DNA of 64,000 nt, taken from WLMZ01 sp963732585. Lineage in GTDB: Bacteria > Actinomycetota > Acidimicrobiia > Acidimicrobiales > Ilumatobacteraceae. Position numbers and translations under genes: made by a program. The stretch's first letter is position 1. The number at the start of each line of letters is the position of its first letter. The notes under the pieces are model-generated. The model was not told where the DNA came from. It saw only the letters and a program-made list of their open reading frames with translations, and ran no database searches. Positions 41,008-50,561 of this stretch are shown here, piece by piece. Location of the stretch: contig CAVSZY010000004.1 in NCBI GenBank assembly GCA_963732585.1, positions 310,001-374,000 on the forward strand. Direction: 5' to 3'.

Positions 41008-44000
41008 TTAGGCGCGCCAGCGATTGGCCATCTCGCTGATCGGCAGGATCAGCAAGTCGGCGACGCTCACCGTGGCGAGCAACTCGTCGCGGAAGGTGCC
41101 TTCGGTCTCCGAGACCCAGTCGACCAGACGGTTGTAGCGGCGATCGTATCCTTGCAAGACGCTGCGCATCACCGGCGCCGAAAGGGTGTCGTGGAAACGA
41201 ACGTGCAACAGGGTGATGCCGGTGGTCTGCCCAGACTTCACTTCGGGCACAAAAATCACCGTGCGACCGTCGGTGCGACCGCGGGCGACCAACACCTCCT
41301 GTTCATCGGCGACGCGGCGCTTGGTACCGAGCAGGGTGTTGTTGCGCTCGACCCTCGACGAGACATTGCGCGACAGGCCACCGCGATCGACGATGGCGAT
41401 CGTGGCGTGGCCGGACTCGGGGTCGCCTTCGATGCGGTAGCGGGTGAACCCGACCACCTCGGCGACGGCCGGATCAAGATCGGCGAGGACCTTCAGCGAG
41501 CGATAGGCGAGCACATCTCGCCCGGCGCCAGCGGTGATTACCGACTGCACTAGGGCACGGTCGAGCACACCTTCGTCGTTGCGGCTGATGCCCACCGTCA
41601 CCGTCTTTGCCTGGTGCTTGATGGCGTCGATGGGCCTGGTCAGTTCCTCAATGGCCTTGGTCAACGCAGCGGTTAGATCGTCGATCAAGACGCTCGGCGT
41701 ACCGATCTTGCCGGTGTCGGCCTGATACGACTCCAACGGCTTGTCGCTCAAGGCGTCACGCAACATGCCGGTCACGCGCACCGCCGTCGACGCTTCCATC
41801 TGGCCGTCGTAGGTGCCGGTTCGCAACAAGGCGAAGAAGCGGTCGGCGATCGGTGCCAACTCGGCGCGCACCAAGCGCATCACCTGGTCGCCGACATCGG
41901 CGGCGCTGATGGCGCGTTCGATGACCTCGCGGGCCTCGCGCAGCGGGCGGGCAGAGTGGTCGATAGCCAAGGCCGCCTCGTAGCCGAACAGGTGACCGAC
42001 CATCGCCGAAAGGATGAAGGCCAGCGACTGATCGACCTGGGGAACGCTGACGACGTGCGCTGCTGCCCCGAAACGGGTTTCGCCCTCGGTAGCAACCACG
42101 ATCGGCAGCGCCTTGTGTGCCCGGAAGATGGCCACTTCCTTGGCGACGTCGTCGGCCGTGCCGCCGACGAGGCCAGCGGCGCAGACCAGGATCAGCGGCT
42201 CACAGGAAAGGTCGATGTGCTTCTTATCTTCGGTGATGTCGCAGGCGATCGACTTGTAGCACAGCTCGCTGAGCTTGATGCGCACCTCGTTGGCGGCGAC
42301 AGCGTTGGATCCGTTGCCGACGACGGTCCAGTAGCGGCGCTGCGGAGCAAAGCGCCGGGCAGCGTCACCGATGTGGTCGCGCAGCCCGAGTACCGTGCGC
42401 AATGCCTGGGGGATCTCGCGCAATGATTCCAGCAGTTGGTGGCGACGTAGATTCGACCCGACGTTTGCCGCATCGGCGATCGCGCAGGCCAGCAACGCGC
42501 CAGCGGCCACCTGCGAATAGAACGCCTTGGTTGAGGCAACGCTCATCTCGACGTCGCGGCCATCCGACGTATAGAGCACGCCTTCTGCCTTGTCGGTCAG
42601 GTCGCTGTTGCGCCGGTTGACGATGCCGATCACTGCTGCGCCGCGCCCACGAACCAGATCGACGGTGCGGTTGGTATCGGTGGTCGTGCCGCTCTGGCTG
42701 ACGGCGACCACCAGCGTGTCGCTCATGTCGAGTCGCATGCCGAAGCCGCTCAATTCCGTGGCCACAATCGGGTCGACGTCGAGTTCGCCATCGACGAGAT
42801 CGGTCAGGATCGCAGCCATGCTGCGACCGGCGATAGCCGCCGTGCCTTGGCCGATGACCAACACCCGACGGATGGAACGATCGGCGAGACGCCGGGCGAT
42901 GGCGGTCGGCATCGACCGCTCACCGATCGAGGCCTGCAACATTCCGTTGTGTTCGGTGATCTTGCCGCGCAGCGTCTTGCGAAAGCTTTCCGGTGCCTCG
43001 CTGATCTCCTTGAGCAGGAAGTGGGGCGCAGACCCGCGGTCGATATCGCGAGTGGTCACCTCGGCGGTGACGATCTCACGCTCGGCGACAGGCAGGTCGG
43101 TGCCGTCGTAGGCGAACCGACGAATGCCCTCGATCTCTCCGGCACCGTGTTCGGAGAGCACAAACACCTGACCGCGGCTCATCGGCTGATCGGGCGTGAC
43201 CGCCGATTCACCATCCATGCGCACGAAGCGGCTGGTTTCCTCGACGACGCCGTAGGGCTCGCTGGCGACGATGAAAGCATCCTCAGCAAGGCCGACGTAG
43301 AGCGCTTGGCCGCTGCCGCGCAAGGCGAGCATCAGTTGGCCAGGATTGTCGGCGCTGGCGGCCCCGATGGCCACACTGCCTTCGAAACTGGCGACGGAGC
43401 GCCGGAAGGCTTCGACCACGTCGCCGTTGGCACCGCCGGCCAAGCGCGAGACAAGCGCCGGGATGACCTTGGCGTCGGTGGTGATCGGGCTGGCGATGCG
43501 CAGGCTGTGTTCGATCTTCAAGTCGGCGTGGTTGTCGACGTCGCCGTTGAGCGCCCCGACAAGGTACGGACCGGTGTCGAACGACGATTCGACCTCTTCG
43601 CTGTTCAGCGGGTGACAGTTGGGCTCGCTGATGATGCCGACGCTGGCCCAGCGAGTGTGGCCAAGCAGGCTCAGTCGCGCCGTCGGTGCCGACAGAGCGA
43701 GGCGCAACAGCTCGTCGTTGAGAATCGAGGCCCGCAATGCCCGAGTGTTGTCACCGAGTTCGCCGATCTCTGCGGCCGCCTTGTACACGAAGCTCAAGGT
43801 CTCGCCAGCGACACGCACGGAGCCGTCAGTGAACAACGGGTTGTCGCGCCGTGAGGACAGCAACGCTTGGACGGCGGGATCCTCGACCGACAGCTGATGA
43901 CCCCAGACGTAGAGGTGCACCCCAGCAGAATCACGGCCGCGCACCTCGAGACGGTCTAAGGCGGACAACGCTTGTTGGACGGAGAAATAGCCAGCGATCT

Positions 44001-44415
44001 TCGATCTCGAGGCGTCACGTCCAGCGAATTCCTCGACGAGGCGGGCGCTGCGCAGACGATCGTTGCGGATCGCCCAGGCCGCGTCACGCAGCCGACCGAG
44101 CACTGCGTTCTCTGTTTCGACTTGCTCAGGAGTCAGCGACCCATCGCTCTCGAGGTGACGTTCCGTCGCGGCGATCAGTGCGTCGAGTTGATCGAGGCGA
44201 CCGAGAATTCCGGCGACCAGATCGGCGCGACCGGCAAGTGCGAGCACACCTGGCACACCCCGAAGCGATCGATCGACCGTGGACGCGGCATCAGCGGCGG
44301 CGGCAACGTTGCCGCTTCCGTGGGCGACCGCGGCACTGAGACCGTCGAGCACTGAGGCAGCGTCAGGTGCCTCTCGAAGTGACGGTCGACTGACGATGGC
44401 AATGATTCCGCACAT
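41008..44415 (-). CDS. glmS: Oversized glutamine-fructose-6-phosphate aminotransferase (GlmS-like, 1135 residues)
   Basis: Nearly twice the usual 600-620 residues, in one intact frame. The N-terminal MCGIIAIV provides the glutaminase nucleophile Cys2. An unassigned helical insert follows (about 9-150), then RGRDSAG (160-165). A second insert (about 170-250) precedes HTRWASVG and ALNGDVDNHADLK. The two sugar-isomerase domains follow (SQSGTTTDTN 573-582, EMSVASTKAF 623-632, KKHIDLS 731-737). The normal C-terminal tail with the Schiff-base lysine (AKSVTVE type) is not seen after FGYEAALAIDH. Instead a C-terminal extension of about 315 residues runs to the end, no family recognised. It makes glucosamine-6-phosphate for the wall, with glmM adjacent. 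It may be regulated or assembled differently. Confidence 0.88.
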   Translation of the reverse strand: MCGIIAIVSRPSLREAPDAASVLDGLSAAVAHGSGNVAAAADAASTVDRSLRGVPGVLALAGRADLVAGILGRLDQLDALIAATERHLESDGSLTPEQVETENAVLGRLRDAAWAIRNDRLRSARLVEEFAGRDASRSKIAGYFSVQQALSALDRLEVRGRDSAGVHLYVWGHQLSVEDPAVQALLSSRRDNPLFTDGSVRVAGETLSFVYKAAAEIGELGDNTRALRASILNDELLRLALSAPTARLSLLGHTRWASVGIISEPNCHPLNSEEVESSFDTGPYLVGALNGDVDNHADLKIEHSLRIASPITTDAKVIPALVSRLAGGANGDVVEAFRRSVASFEGSVAIGAASADNPGQLMLALRGSGQALYVGLAEDAFIVASEPYGVVEETSRFVRMDGESAVTPDQPMSRGQVFVLSEHGAGEIEGIRRFAYDGTDLPVAEREIVTAEVTTRDIDRGSAPHFLLKEISEAPESFRKTLRGKITEHNGMLQASIGERSMPTAIARRLADRSIRRVLVIGQGTAAIAGRSMAAILTDLVDGELDVDPIVATELSGFGMRLDMSDTLVVAVSQSGTTTDTNRTVDLVRGRGAAVIGIVNRRNSDLTDKAEGVLYTSDGRDVEMSVASTKAFYSQVAAGALLACAIADAANVGSNLRRHQLLESLREIPQALRTVLGLRDHIGDAARRFAPQRRYWTVVGNGSNAVAANEVRIKLSELCYKSIACDITEDKKHIDLSCEPLILVCAAGLVGGTADDVAKEVAIFRAHKALPIVVATEGETRFGAAAHVVSVPQVDQSLAFILSAMVGHLFGYEAALAIDHSARPLREAREVIERAISAADVGDQVMRLVRAELAPIADRFFALLRTGTYDGQMEASTAVRVTGMLRDALSDKPLESYQADTGKIGTPSVLIDDLTAALTKAIEELTRPIDAIKHQAKTVTVGISRNDEGVLDRALVQSVITAGAGRDVLAYRSLKVLADLDPAVAEVVGFTRYRIEGDPESGHATIAIVDRGGLSRNVSSRVERNNTLLGTKRRVADEQEVLVARGRTDGRTVIFVPEVKSGQTTGITLLHVRFHDTLSAPVMRSVLQGYDRRYNRLVDWVSETEGTFRDELLATVSVADLLILPISEMANRWRA

Positions 44416-44495
44416 GGGTATCTAGGCTACCTACGGTTGTGCGACATGGCCGGTCAGGGCATGTCTTGCTCAAAGGTTGATGCTCATGGCATCGG

Positions 44496-45818
44496 TCACG
44501 TGGCGGCGGCGAATCGCCGCTCGACCACCGCACAAAGCTGCTGCGCCGTCGATCGTGCCAACTCCGGGGTGGCCGCTTCGACCATCACTCTGATGAGCGG
44601 CTCGGTACCGCTGGCACGCACCAAGATGCGGCCTTCACCGTCTAATTCGGCGGTCGCCACGGCGATCTCGTCGGCCATCTCTTGGGCGATCAGGGGATGC
44701 TTTTCCAGGACGCGGACGTTCTGCAGGATCTGCGGATACGTGACCATCACCTCGCGAGCCATCTCGCTCAGCGGGCGGTGAGCGTGCGCGAGATGCTCAA
44801 GCAAGCGCAGGCCAGCTAACAGTCCGTCGCCGGTGCTGGCCATGTCGGGATAGATGATGTGCCCGCTCTGCTCGCCGCCGATCGAGAACCCGCCAGCAAG
44901 CAGCGCTTCCAGCACGTATTTATCGCCGACATCGGTGGCCACGACATGAATGCCCGCAGCGGCCATCGCCCGATGGAAACCGAGGTTGCTCATCTGCGTC
45001 ACCACAACGGTGTCGCCACCGAGGCGCCCCTGTTCGCGCAGCCGTAGGGCGTCGAGTGCAATCAAACGATCACCGTCGACAACGTGGCCGAGCTCGTCGA
45101 TAGCGATCACGCGATCGCCGTCGCCGTCGAATGCCAGGCCGAGATCGGCGTGGCGGGCCACCACCTCAGCGGCCATCGCCTGTGGATGGGTGGCCCCGCA
45201 GTTGGCATTGATGTTGCGACCGTCCGGCTCGGCGTTGACGACGAAGACCGTGGCTCCGAGGGCACGAACGACCGGCGCAGCCACCCGGTACATCGCGCCG
45301 TTGGCGCAATCGAGCACAACCGTCAAGCCGCGCAACACATCGGCTTCGAACATCGAAACCAAAGCATCGTGATAGTCGCCGTCGACGTCATCGCTCGATG
45401 TTGCCCCGTCCAAGGTTGCGGCGAGCGCGGCGTCGAACGGTTCGATCAACGATTCGATGGTGGCTTCGACCTCACCGCTGAGTTTGAGGCCGCCGGCGGC
45501 AAAAATTTTGATCCCATTGTCGCTCCACGGGTTGTGCGACGCCGTCACCATCGCAGCCGGAACCTGCCGATCAGCGCAGACGCGCGCCACGGCTGGCGTC
45601 GGTAGCACACCGAGGTCGATGACCTGCGCACCGCACGACCGCAGCCCAGCGGCGAACGCGTTTGACAGGGTGATCCCAGATTCGCGGGTATCTCTGCCGA
45701 TCAACCAGGTACCGGCACCAAGGGCGCGAGCAGCTGCGACGCCTAAAGACGCAACGTAGTCCGCCGTGAGTTCGGTCAGGGCAACGCCGCGTACACCATC
45801 GGTGCCGAAGCGAAGCAC
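44496..45818 (-). CDS. glmM: Phosphoglucosamine mutase
   Basis: 440 residues. FGTDGVRGVA at the N-terminus, the phosphoserine loop VTASHNPWSDNGIKIF, the metal loop AFDGDGDRVIAID and the sugar loop GGEQSGHIIY are all present. It converts GlcN-6-P to GlcN-1-P, the step after GlmS. The start is GTG 45818, directly after the rpsI stop, so it is transcribed from the rplM-rpsI promoter. Confidence 0.96.
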   Translation of the reverse strand: MLRFGTDGVRGVALTELTADYVASLGVAAARALGAGTWLIGRDTRESGITLSNAFAAGLRSCGAQVIDLGVLPTPAVARVCADRQVPAAMVTASHNPWSDNGIKIFAAGGLKLSGEVEATIESLIEPFDAALAATLDGATSSDDVDGDYHDALVSMFEADVLRGLTVVLDCANGAMYRVAAPVVRALGATVFVVNAEPDGRNINANCGATHPQAMAAEVVARHADLGLAFDGDGDRVIAIDELGHVVDGDRLIALDALRLREQGRLGGDTVVVTQMSNLGFHRAMAAAGIHVVATDVGDKYVLEALLAGGFSIGGEQSGHIIYPDMASTGDGLLAGLRLLEHLAHAHRPLSEMAREVMVTYPQILQNVRVLEKHPLIAQEMADEIAVATAELDGEGRILVRASGTEPLIRVMVEAATPELARSTAQQLCAVVERRFAAAT

Positions 45819-46212
45819 TTAACGCTTGGTGTACTGAGGAGCCTTGCGGGCCTTCTTGAGACCGTACTTCTTGCTTTCCTTGCGACGAGGGTCGCGGGTC
45901 AGCAAGCCAGCCTTCTTCAGCGCAGGGCGCTGCTCAGGATCGAGCTCGATCAACGAGCGAGCGATGCCCATACGCAATGCGCCAGCCTGACCACTGATGC
46001 CGCCACCATGGATGGTCGCATCGACGTCGTACGCCTCTTCGGTATTGGTCAAACGCAGCGGCTCACTGACCACCATGCGGGCCATCGCTGTTGGGAAGTA
46101 GTTCTCGAACGAACGACCATTGACCGTGACGACGCCAGTGCCCGGGCGCAAGCGGACGCGAGCGACGGACTCCTTACGGCGACCGGTGGTTTGTGTAAGT
46201 GGCTTGCGCCAT
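45819..46212 (-). CDS. rpsI: Ribosomal protein S9, apparent frameshift near the 5' end
   Basis: The main frame encodes RPGTGVVTVNGRSFENYF to the C-terminal KKARKAPQYTKR, the hallmark S9 tail that reaches the P-site tRNA. The start MAQATYT at ATG 46212 and the TGRRKESVARVRL segment are in different frames, joined by an indel near 46190 (one extra base, or loss of two in a CA repeat). Corrected length is about 131 residues. It follows rplM, as usual. Confidence 0.92.
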
Positions 46213-46236
46213 GTCTGTCTACATTCTCCGAGGTTC

Positions 46237-46685
46237 TCAGCGGGCCTTGGCCGCTGATAGATCCAATACGACTGGTCCCTGTGCGGCGTGTGGGTGCTCG
46301 GAACCGGCGTACACCTTGAGCTTCTTGATCATCTGACGACCGAGCGGACCCTTTGGCAACATGCCACGCACGCTGTTGCGCACGGCCTCTTCCGGCTTGC
46401 GGCCCATGAGGTGGGCATAGGTTTCCGTCTTCAGGCCACCGGGGTAACCGCTGTAGCGGTAGACACCCTTTTTTCCGCTTTGTTCGAGGTCAGCACGACC
46501 TTGTCGGCGTTGATGATGATGACGTGATCGCCCATATCCATATGGGGGGCGAAGACCGGCTTGTGCTTGCCACGCAGGATGCGAGCGGCTTCTGTGCACA
46601 TCCGACCGAGAACCAGGCCCTCGGCATCAATCACGTGCCAGGCGCGTTCCACTTCACTTGCTTTGGGGCTATACGTACGCATCAT
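46237..46685 (-). CDS. rplM: Ribosomal protein L13, apparent 1-bp frameshift
   Basis: The first frame gives RTYSPKASEVERAWHVIDA to DKVVLTSNKA; the second gives VYRYSGYPGGLK to the C-terminus. One base is missing near 46477 (correcting it gives NKAGKKGVYRYSGYPGG). The corrected protein has 149 residues, normal for L13. It leads the rplM-rpsI-glmM unit with a promoter-like sequence 56-85 bp upstream. Confidence 0.93.
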
Positions 46686-46740
46686 AAAATCGAGCTTCCT
46701 TCGTCGGGGCGCCGACCGGCTGCCACCGGGGAACCCGACA

Positions 46741-46770
46741 ATGATAGGCGGAGTTTGGGGTAATCAGCAA
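46741..46770 (-). promoter_or_regulatory. Candidate sigma-70-type promoter for rplM-rpsI-glmM
   Basis: On the minus strand TTGCTG (46770-46765) and TATCAT (46746-46741) are 18 bp apart, in the truA-rplM gap. Predicted by eye only. Confidence 0.4.
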
Positions 46771-46797
46771 TCAGCCCGCTCGCAAAACTGAACTTCC

Positions 46798-47658
46798 TCA
46801 TACCTTATGAGCCTGGTCAGCAGGTGGATACCCCACCTTCCACAGCATCAAACCCTGAGGCGGTGCCAAAGTGCGGCAACGATTCGCGGTTGCGGCGCTG
46901 GATCATCGTCTGCATCGCGCTGGGACGCAGCCGACCCTCGCCAATCTTGATCATTGCTCCAACGATCGAGCGCACCATCTGATGGCAAAAGGCGTTGGCC
47001 CGGATCTCGAAGCGGAGCACCGCGCCATCGTTGTCGGCCAACGGTGCGGCGCGCCGTGACGTCTTTCCAGTCGGCGAGCATCACGTGGCGATCGCATCGA
47101 CGGCTCGCCGAGCCCGGCGATCAGCGGAGGCTGGCGGCAAAATGAAGTGAAGTCACGTTCGCCGATGAGCGCATCACAGGACAACTGCAGGGCCGCAAGC
47201 GACAGCGGACGGTGCACGTGCCAGGCGGTGTCGATCAGAAACGGATGTGGTGCGGGGTCGTTCCATACGGTGTAGCGGTACTGCACGCCAGATGGCGCTG
47301 AAACGGGCGTTGAAGTCGTCGCGGGTCCAGGTCGCCTCACGAATGGCCAATTCCGGTCCACACATCCGATTGACGCGGTGCATGACGTTGGACAGGTCGA
47401 GCCGCTCCGGCAGATCGCAGCTAACCACCTGACCCCAGGCGTGGACACCCGGCATCGGTTCGTCCGGCGCCGACAAGCTGCACGGGGTAGCGAGAGATGG
47501 CCTGAGAGCGCTCGGTCAGCACGCCAGCAACGGTGCGCACGCCCTCGTTGATCGGCGAAACCGTGGAAGCTGGCGCCGTGATAGGCGACAACGAAACGAA
47601 CCCGCCGCAGCAGCGACGGGTTCGTTGCAACTATCGTTGGTCGCCGATCATCCGGCAA
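46798..47658 (-). CDS. truA: tRNA pseudouridine synthase A, several apparent frameshifts
   Basis: Pieces of one TruA protein appear in order in changing frames: RFVVAYHGASFHGFA; INEGVRTVAGVL to VGAGRTDAG, which holds the catalytic Asp; VHAWGQVVSCDLP; QYRYTVWNDPAPHPF; ANAFCHQMVRSIVGAMIKIGEGRL; and GLMLWKVGYPPA to the stop at 46798. At least six indels are needed (near 47567, 47452, 47289, 47085, 47040 and 46857). The net span (861 bp) is divisible by three and the length is normal. The start TTG 47658 lies just after the rplQ stop. Confidence 0.85.
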
Positions 47659-47662
47659 CGAG

Positions 47663-48036
47663 CTATACCAATTCGATACGAGCCATTTGGCGCTTTGTCG
47701 CCCTGGCGTGGACCGAGCTTGAGGATTCGCAGGTATCCACCATTGCGTTCGGTGTAGCGCGGAGCGACATCGCTGACCAGTTTGTGGGTCATCTCCTTGT
47801 CGCCGAGGTAACCCTGGATCTGACGGATGCGATGGATACGCATCGGGTCAGTCGTCGGTTGCCTTCTTGGCTTTGGTGATCAGCTTCTCGGCGATGGGGC
47901 GCAGTGCCTTCGCCTTCGCTTCGGTGGTGACGATCGCCTCGGCGGCGAACAACGACGCAGCGAGGTTGGCCATCATCAGTTTCTGGTGTTGCGAGCTGCC
48001 GCCGAAGTTGCGCGCTCTGCGTGGTGTTGCTGGCAT
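47663..48036 (-). CDS. rplQ: Ribosomal protein L17, two apparent frameshifts
   Basis: PATPRRARNFGGSSQHQKLMM through LITKAKKA is in one frame, IQGYLGDKEMTHKLV to LKLGPRQGDKAP in a second, and MARIELV with TAG in a third. An extra T near 47848 and an extra A near 47684 account for this. The corrected protein is 123 residues and ends with the conserved L17 terminus. Confidence 0.92.
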
Positions 48037-48059
48037 GTTCTCTTGCTCCCTAGTTGCTC

Positions 48060-48994
48060 TCAGCCGCGCAGCGACAAGCCGCGCTCGTCGAGCTTCTGCT
48101 TCACCTCGTCGAGGCTCTTCTGACCAAAGTTGGTGATGTTCAGACAGGTCGTCTTCGGTCTTGGTGAGCAGCTCTCCAATGGTGTTGATCTGTGCCCGCT
48201 TCAGGCAGTTGCGTGGACGCTCCGACAGATCGAGATCTTCGATCGGCAAAGCCAGGTCTGGCGACGCAGCGCTGCTGGCCGGCACATCGCCGATGGTCCA
48301 AGCCCTTGGGCTCGTCGCTCAACGTGGCGACCAGCTCGACCAGCGAACACAGCGTCGCGCCAGCCGAAGCAACGGCCTCACGTGGGGCTGATCGAGCCAT
48401 CGGTCTCGATGTCGAGAACGAGACGCTCGTAGTTCGTGCTGTGCTCGACGCGGGTCGGCTCAACTTCGAACATGACCCGGCGCACTGGCGAGAAGATCGC
48501 ATCGATCGGAATGACGCCGATCGTGCGGTTCTGGTTCTCTCGGTCGGACGACATGTATCCGCGGCCGCGCTCGACCGTCAGGTCGACGGCAAGTCGACCC
48601 TTGGCGTTGAGCGAAGCGATGTGCAGGTCGGCGTTGAGGACTCGATGTCGCTCGGGCACTTGATGTCGCCTGCGCTGATCTCGGCTGGACCGCGTACGTC
48701 GAGACGCAACACGATGGGATCATCGCTGGTGCTGGTCATCACGATGTCTTTGAGATTGAGAATGACGTCGGTGACGTCCTCGCTGATGCCGGCAATGGTG
48801 TCGAACTCATGGAGTGCATCATCGAAGCGGACGGCCGTAATGGCTGCACCGGGGATCGACGACAGCAGCGTACGACGCAGCGAGTTGCCGATGGTATGGC
48901 CAAAACCGGGCTCAAGCGGGCCGACCGCAAAACGTTGCCGGTTATTGGCTTCTTCGCCGATGGCCTCGACGGTGGGGCGCTGAATGACGAGCAT
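48060..48994 (-). CDS. rpoA: RNA polymerase alpha subunit, four apparent frameshifts
   Basis: The N-terminal assembly domain (FAVGPLEPGFGHTIGNSLRR, TSTSDDPIVLRLDVRGP) and C-terminal domain (IEDLDLSERPRNCLKRAQI, TIGELL, then NITNFGQKSLDEVKQKL) are complete but spread over frames. Indels: loss of G near 48643, extra C near 48390, extra base near 48303 and extra T near 48144. These sum to the observed length and give 310 residues. The alpha CTD contacts UP elements and activators. Confidence 0.94.
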
Positions 48995-49023
48995 GTATTC
49001 GCCTCGGTCCTTTCGGGGGTCGG

Positions 49024-49641
49024 TTACTTGGAGTACAGCTCGACGATGAGCTGTTCACGAACGGGCACATCGATGTGGTCGCGCTGCGGGAGTTCCCGCA
49101 CGGTGACTTGCTTGCCGCCGTCGCCCGTCTCGAGCCACCCGACCAGGCTGCGATCGAGCACGTCGATGTTGTGTTGGATAACGATCATGTTGCGAGCCTT
49201 TTCGTGCAGGCTGACGATGTCGCCCTTCTTCACGCGATAGCTGGCGATGTCGACGCGCTTGCCGTTGACCATGATTTTGCCGTGGTTGACAAACTGGCGA
49301 GCCTGCGGACGAGTCTCGGCCCAGCCGGCACGGAAGACGATGTTGTCGAGGCGCTGCTCGAGGAGACGCAACAGGTTTTCACCGGTTGGACCCTGGAGAC
49401 GGTTGGCCTCTTCATAGGTACGACGGAACTGGCGCTCGAGAACACCGTAGATGTACTTCGCCTTCTGCTTTTCCTGCAGCTGAGCGAGGTACTCGCTGCC
49501 GGCATTGCGACGGCGCGTACGGCCGTGCTGACCGGGAGGAAAGGGGCGACGCTCGAGAGCCTTGCGACCCTTTTCGTTCTCGAAGATGTTGGTGCCGAGG
49601 CGGCGAGAGACGCGCACCTTCGGTCCGGTGTAACGAGCCAT
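49024..49641 (-). CDS. rpsD: Ribosomal protein S4
   Basis: 205 residues from ATG 49641 (MARYTGPKVRVSRRLG). The S4 RNA-binding domain is clear (RLDNIVFRAGWAETRPQAR, then HGKIMVNGKRVDI). No zinc-binding Cys pair is seen near the N-terminus, so it is the Cys-minus form. It is intact and sits between rpsK and rpoA as in other alpha operons; S4 often represses this operon by binding its mRNA. Confidence 0.97.
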   Translation of the reverse strand: MARYTGPKVRVSRRLGTNIFENEKGRKALERRPFPPGQHGRTRRRNAGSEYLAQLQEKQKAKYIYGVLERQFRRTYEEANRLQGPTGENLLRLLEQRLDNIVFRAGWAETRPQARQFVNHGKIMVNGKRVDIASYRVKKGDIVSLHEKARNMIVIQHNIDVLDRSLVGWLETGDGGKQVTVRELPQRDHIDVPVREQLIVELYSK

Positions 49642-49643
49642 GA

Positions 49644-50042
49644 CTAGTTCCTCTTGCGCTTCGGCTGGCGGCAACCGTTGTGAGCCAACGGAGTGACATC
49701 CTTGATCGAGGTGACTTCGAGGCCGGTGTTCTGGATCGAACGCACTGCGGTGTCGCGTCCAGAACCGGGGCCCTTGACCTGTACCTCGACACGGCGCAGA
49801 CCATGCTCCATCGCGGCGCGGGCCGCTTTGTCGGCAGCCATCTGCGCGGCAAACGGGGTGCTCTTGCGCGAGCCCTTGAAACCAACACCGCCGGACGATG
49901 CCCAGGAAATGACGTTTCCGGTGACGTCGGTGATGCTGACGATGGTGTTGTTGAACGAACTCTTGATGTGAACAACGCCAACGGCGACATTCTTGCGTTC
50001 ACGCTTGCGAGGACGGCGTCCCCCGGGCTTCGGCTTTGCCAT
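49644..50042 (-). CDS. rpsK: Ribosomal protein S11
   Basis: 132 residues, intact. GVVHIKSSFNNTIVSITDVTGN and the C-terminal SIKDVTPLAHNGCR with PKRKRN are diagnostic. It forms part of the platform near the mRNA exit. Its start is overlapped by the extended rpsM frame. Confidence 0.97.
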   Translation of the reverse strand: MAKPKPGGRRPRKRERKNVAVGVVHIKSSFNNTIVSITDVTGNVISWASSGGVGFKGSRKSTPFAAQMAADKAARAAMEHGLRRVEVQVKGPGSGRDTAVRSIQNTGLEVTSIKDVTPLAHNGCRQPKRKRN

Positions 50043-50423
50043 CGTACTTCCTCACAGCCTTCTTCTTGTTAGCAACTGTCTTCTTCGGACCCTTGCGAGT
50101 ACGAGCATTGGTGTGTGTGCGCTGGCCGCGGACCGGCAGGCCCTTGCGGTGACGGATGCCCTGCAGGCAGCCGATCTCGATCTTGCGCTTGATGTCCTGC
50201 TGCACTTCACGGCGCAGGTCACCTTCGACAGTCAGCTTCTCGACCTCAGCACGAATGCGGTTGATCTCGTCTTCGGTCAGGCTGCGCACCCGAGTGTTGG
50301 GGTCGAGCCCGGCAGCCTCGATCAGATCTTCTGAGCTGTCGGCTTACCGATGCCATAGATGTAGGTAAGGGCGATCTCCAACCGCTTTTCGCGGGGGATG
50401 TCGACACCAGAGATACGAGCCAT
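49999..50423 (-). CDS. rpsM: Ribosomal protein S13, apparent frameshift
   Basis: The first frame runs from MARISGVDIPREKRLEIAL to YGIGKPTAQKI and then meets a stop; the second runs from LIEAAGLDPNTRVRSLTEDE to RGQRTHTNARTRKGPKK. One base is missing near 50334. The second frame passes the expected S13 end (VANKKKAV) and runs 44 bp into rpsK, giving 141 residues against the usual 121-126. A further indel near 50060 or a natural overlap are both possible. Confidence 0.9.
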
Positions 50424-50438
50424 CGTCTATTCCTCTTC

Positions 50439-50552
50439 TCAGCCCTGGCGCTGCTTGTGACGTGGGTTTTCGCAGATCACCATGACGCGTCCGTGCCGGC
50501 GAATGACCTTGCACTTCTCACAGATTTTCTTGACACTCGGTCGGACCTTCAT
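50439..50552 (-). CDS. rpmJ: Ribosomal protein L36
   Basis: 37 residues: MKVRPSVKKICEKC to the C-terminal HKQRQG, the full L36 with its four zinc ligands (C-x2-C, a third Cys in VICENPRH and the following His). It is intact. It lies between infA and rpsM, as expected. Confidence 0.96.
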   Translation of the reverse strand: MKVRPSVKKICEKCKVIRRHGRVMVICENPRHKQRQG

Positions 50553-50561
50553 CGATGGCCT

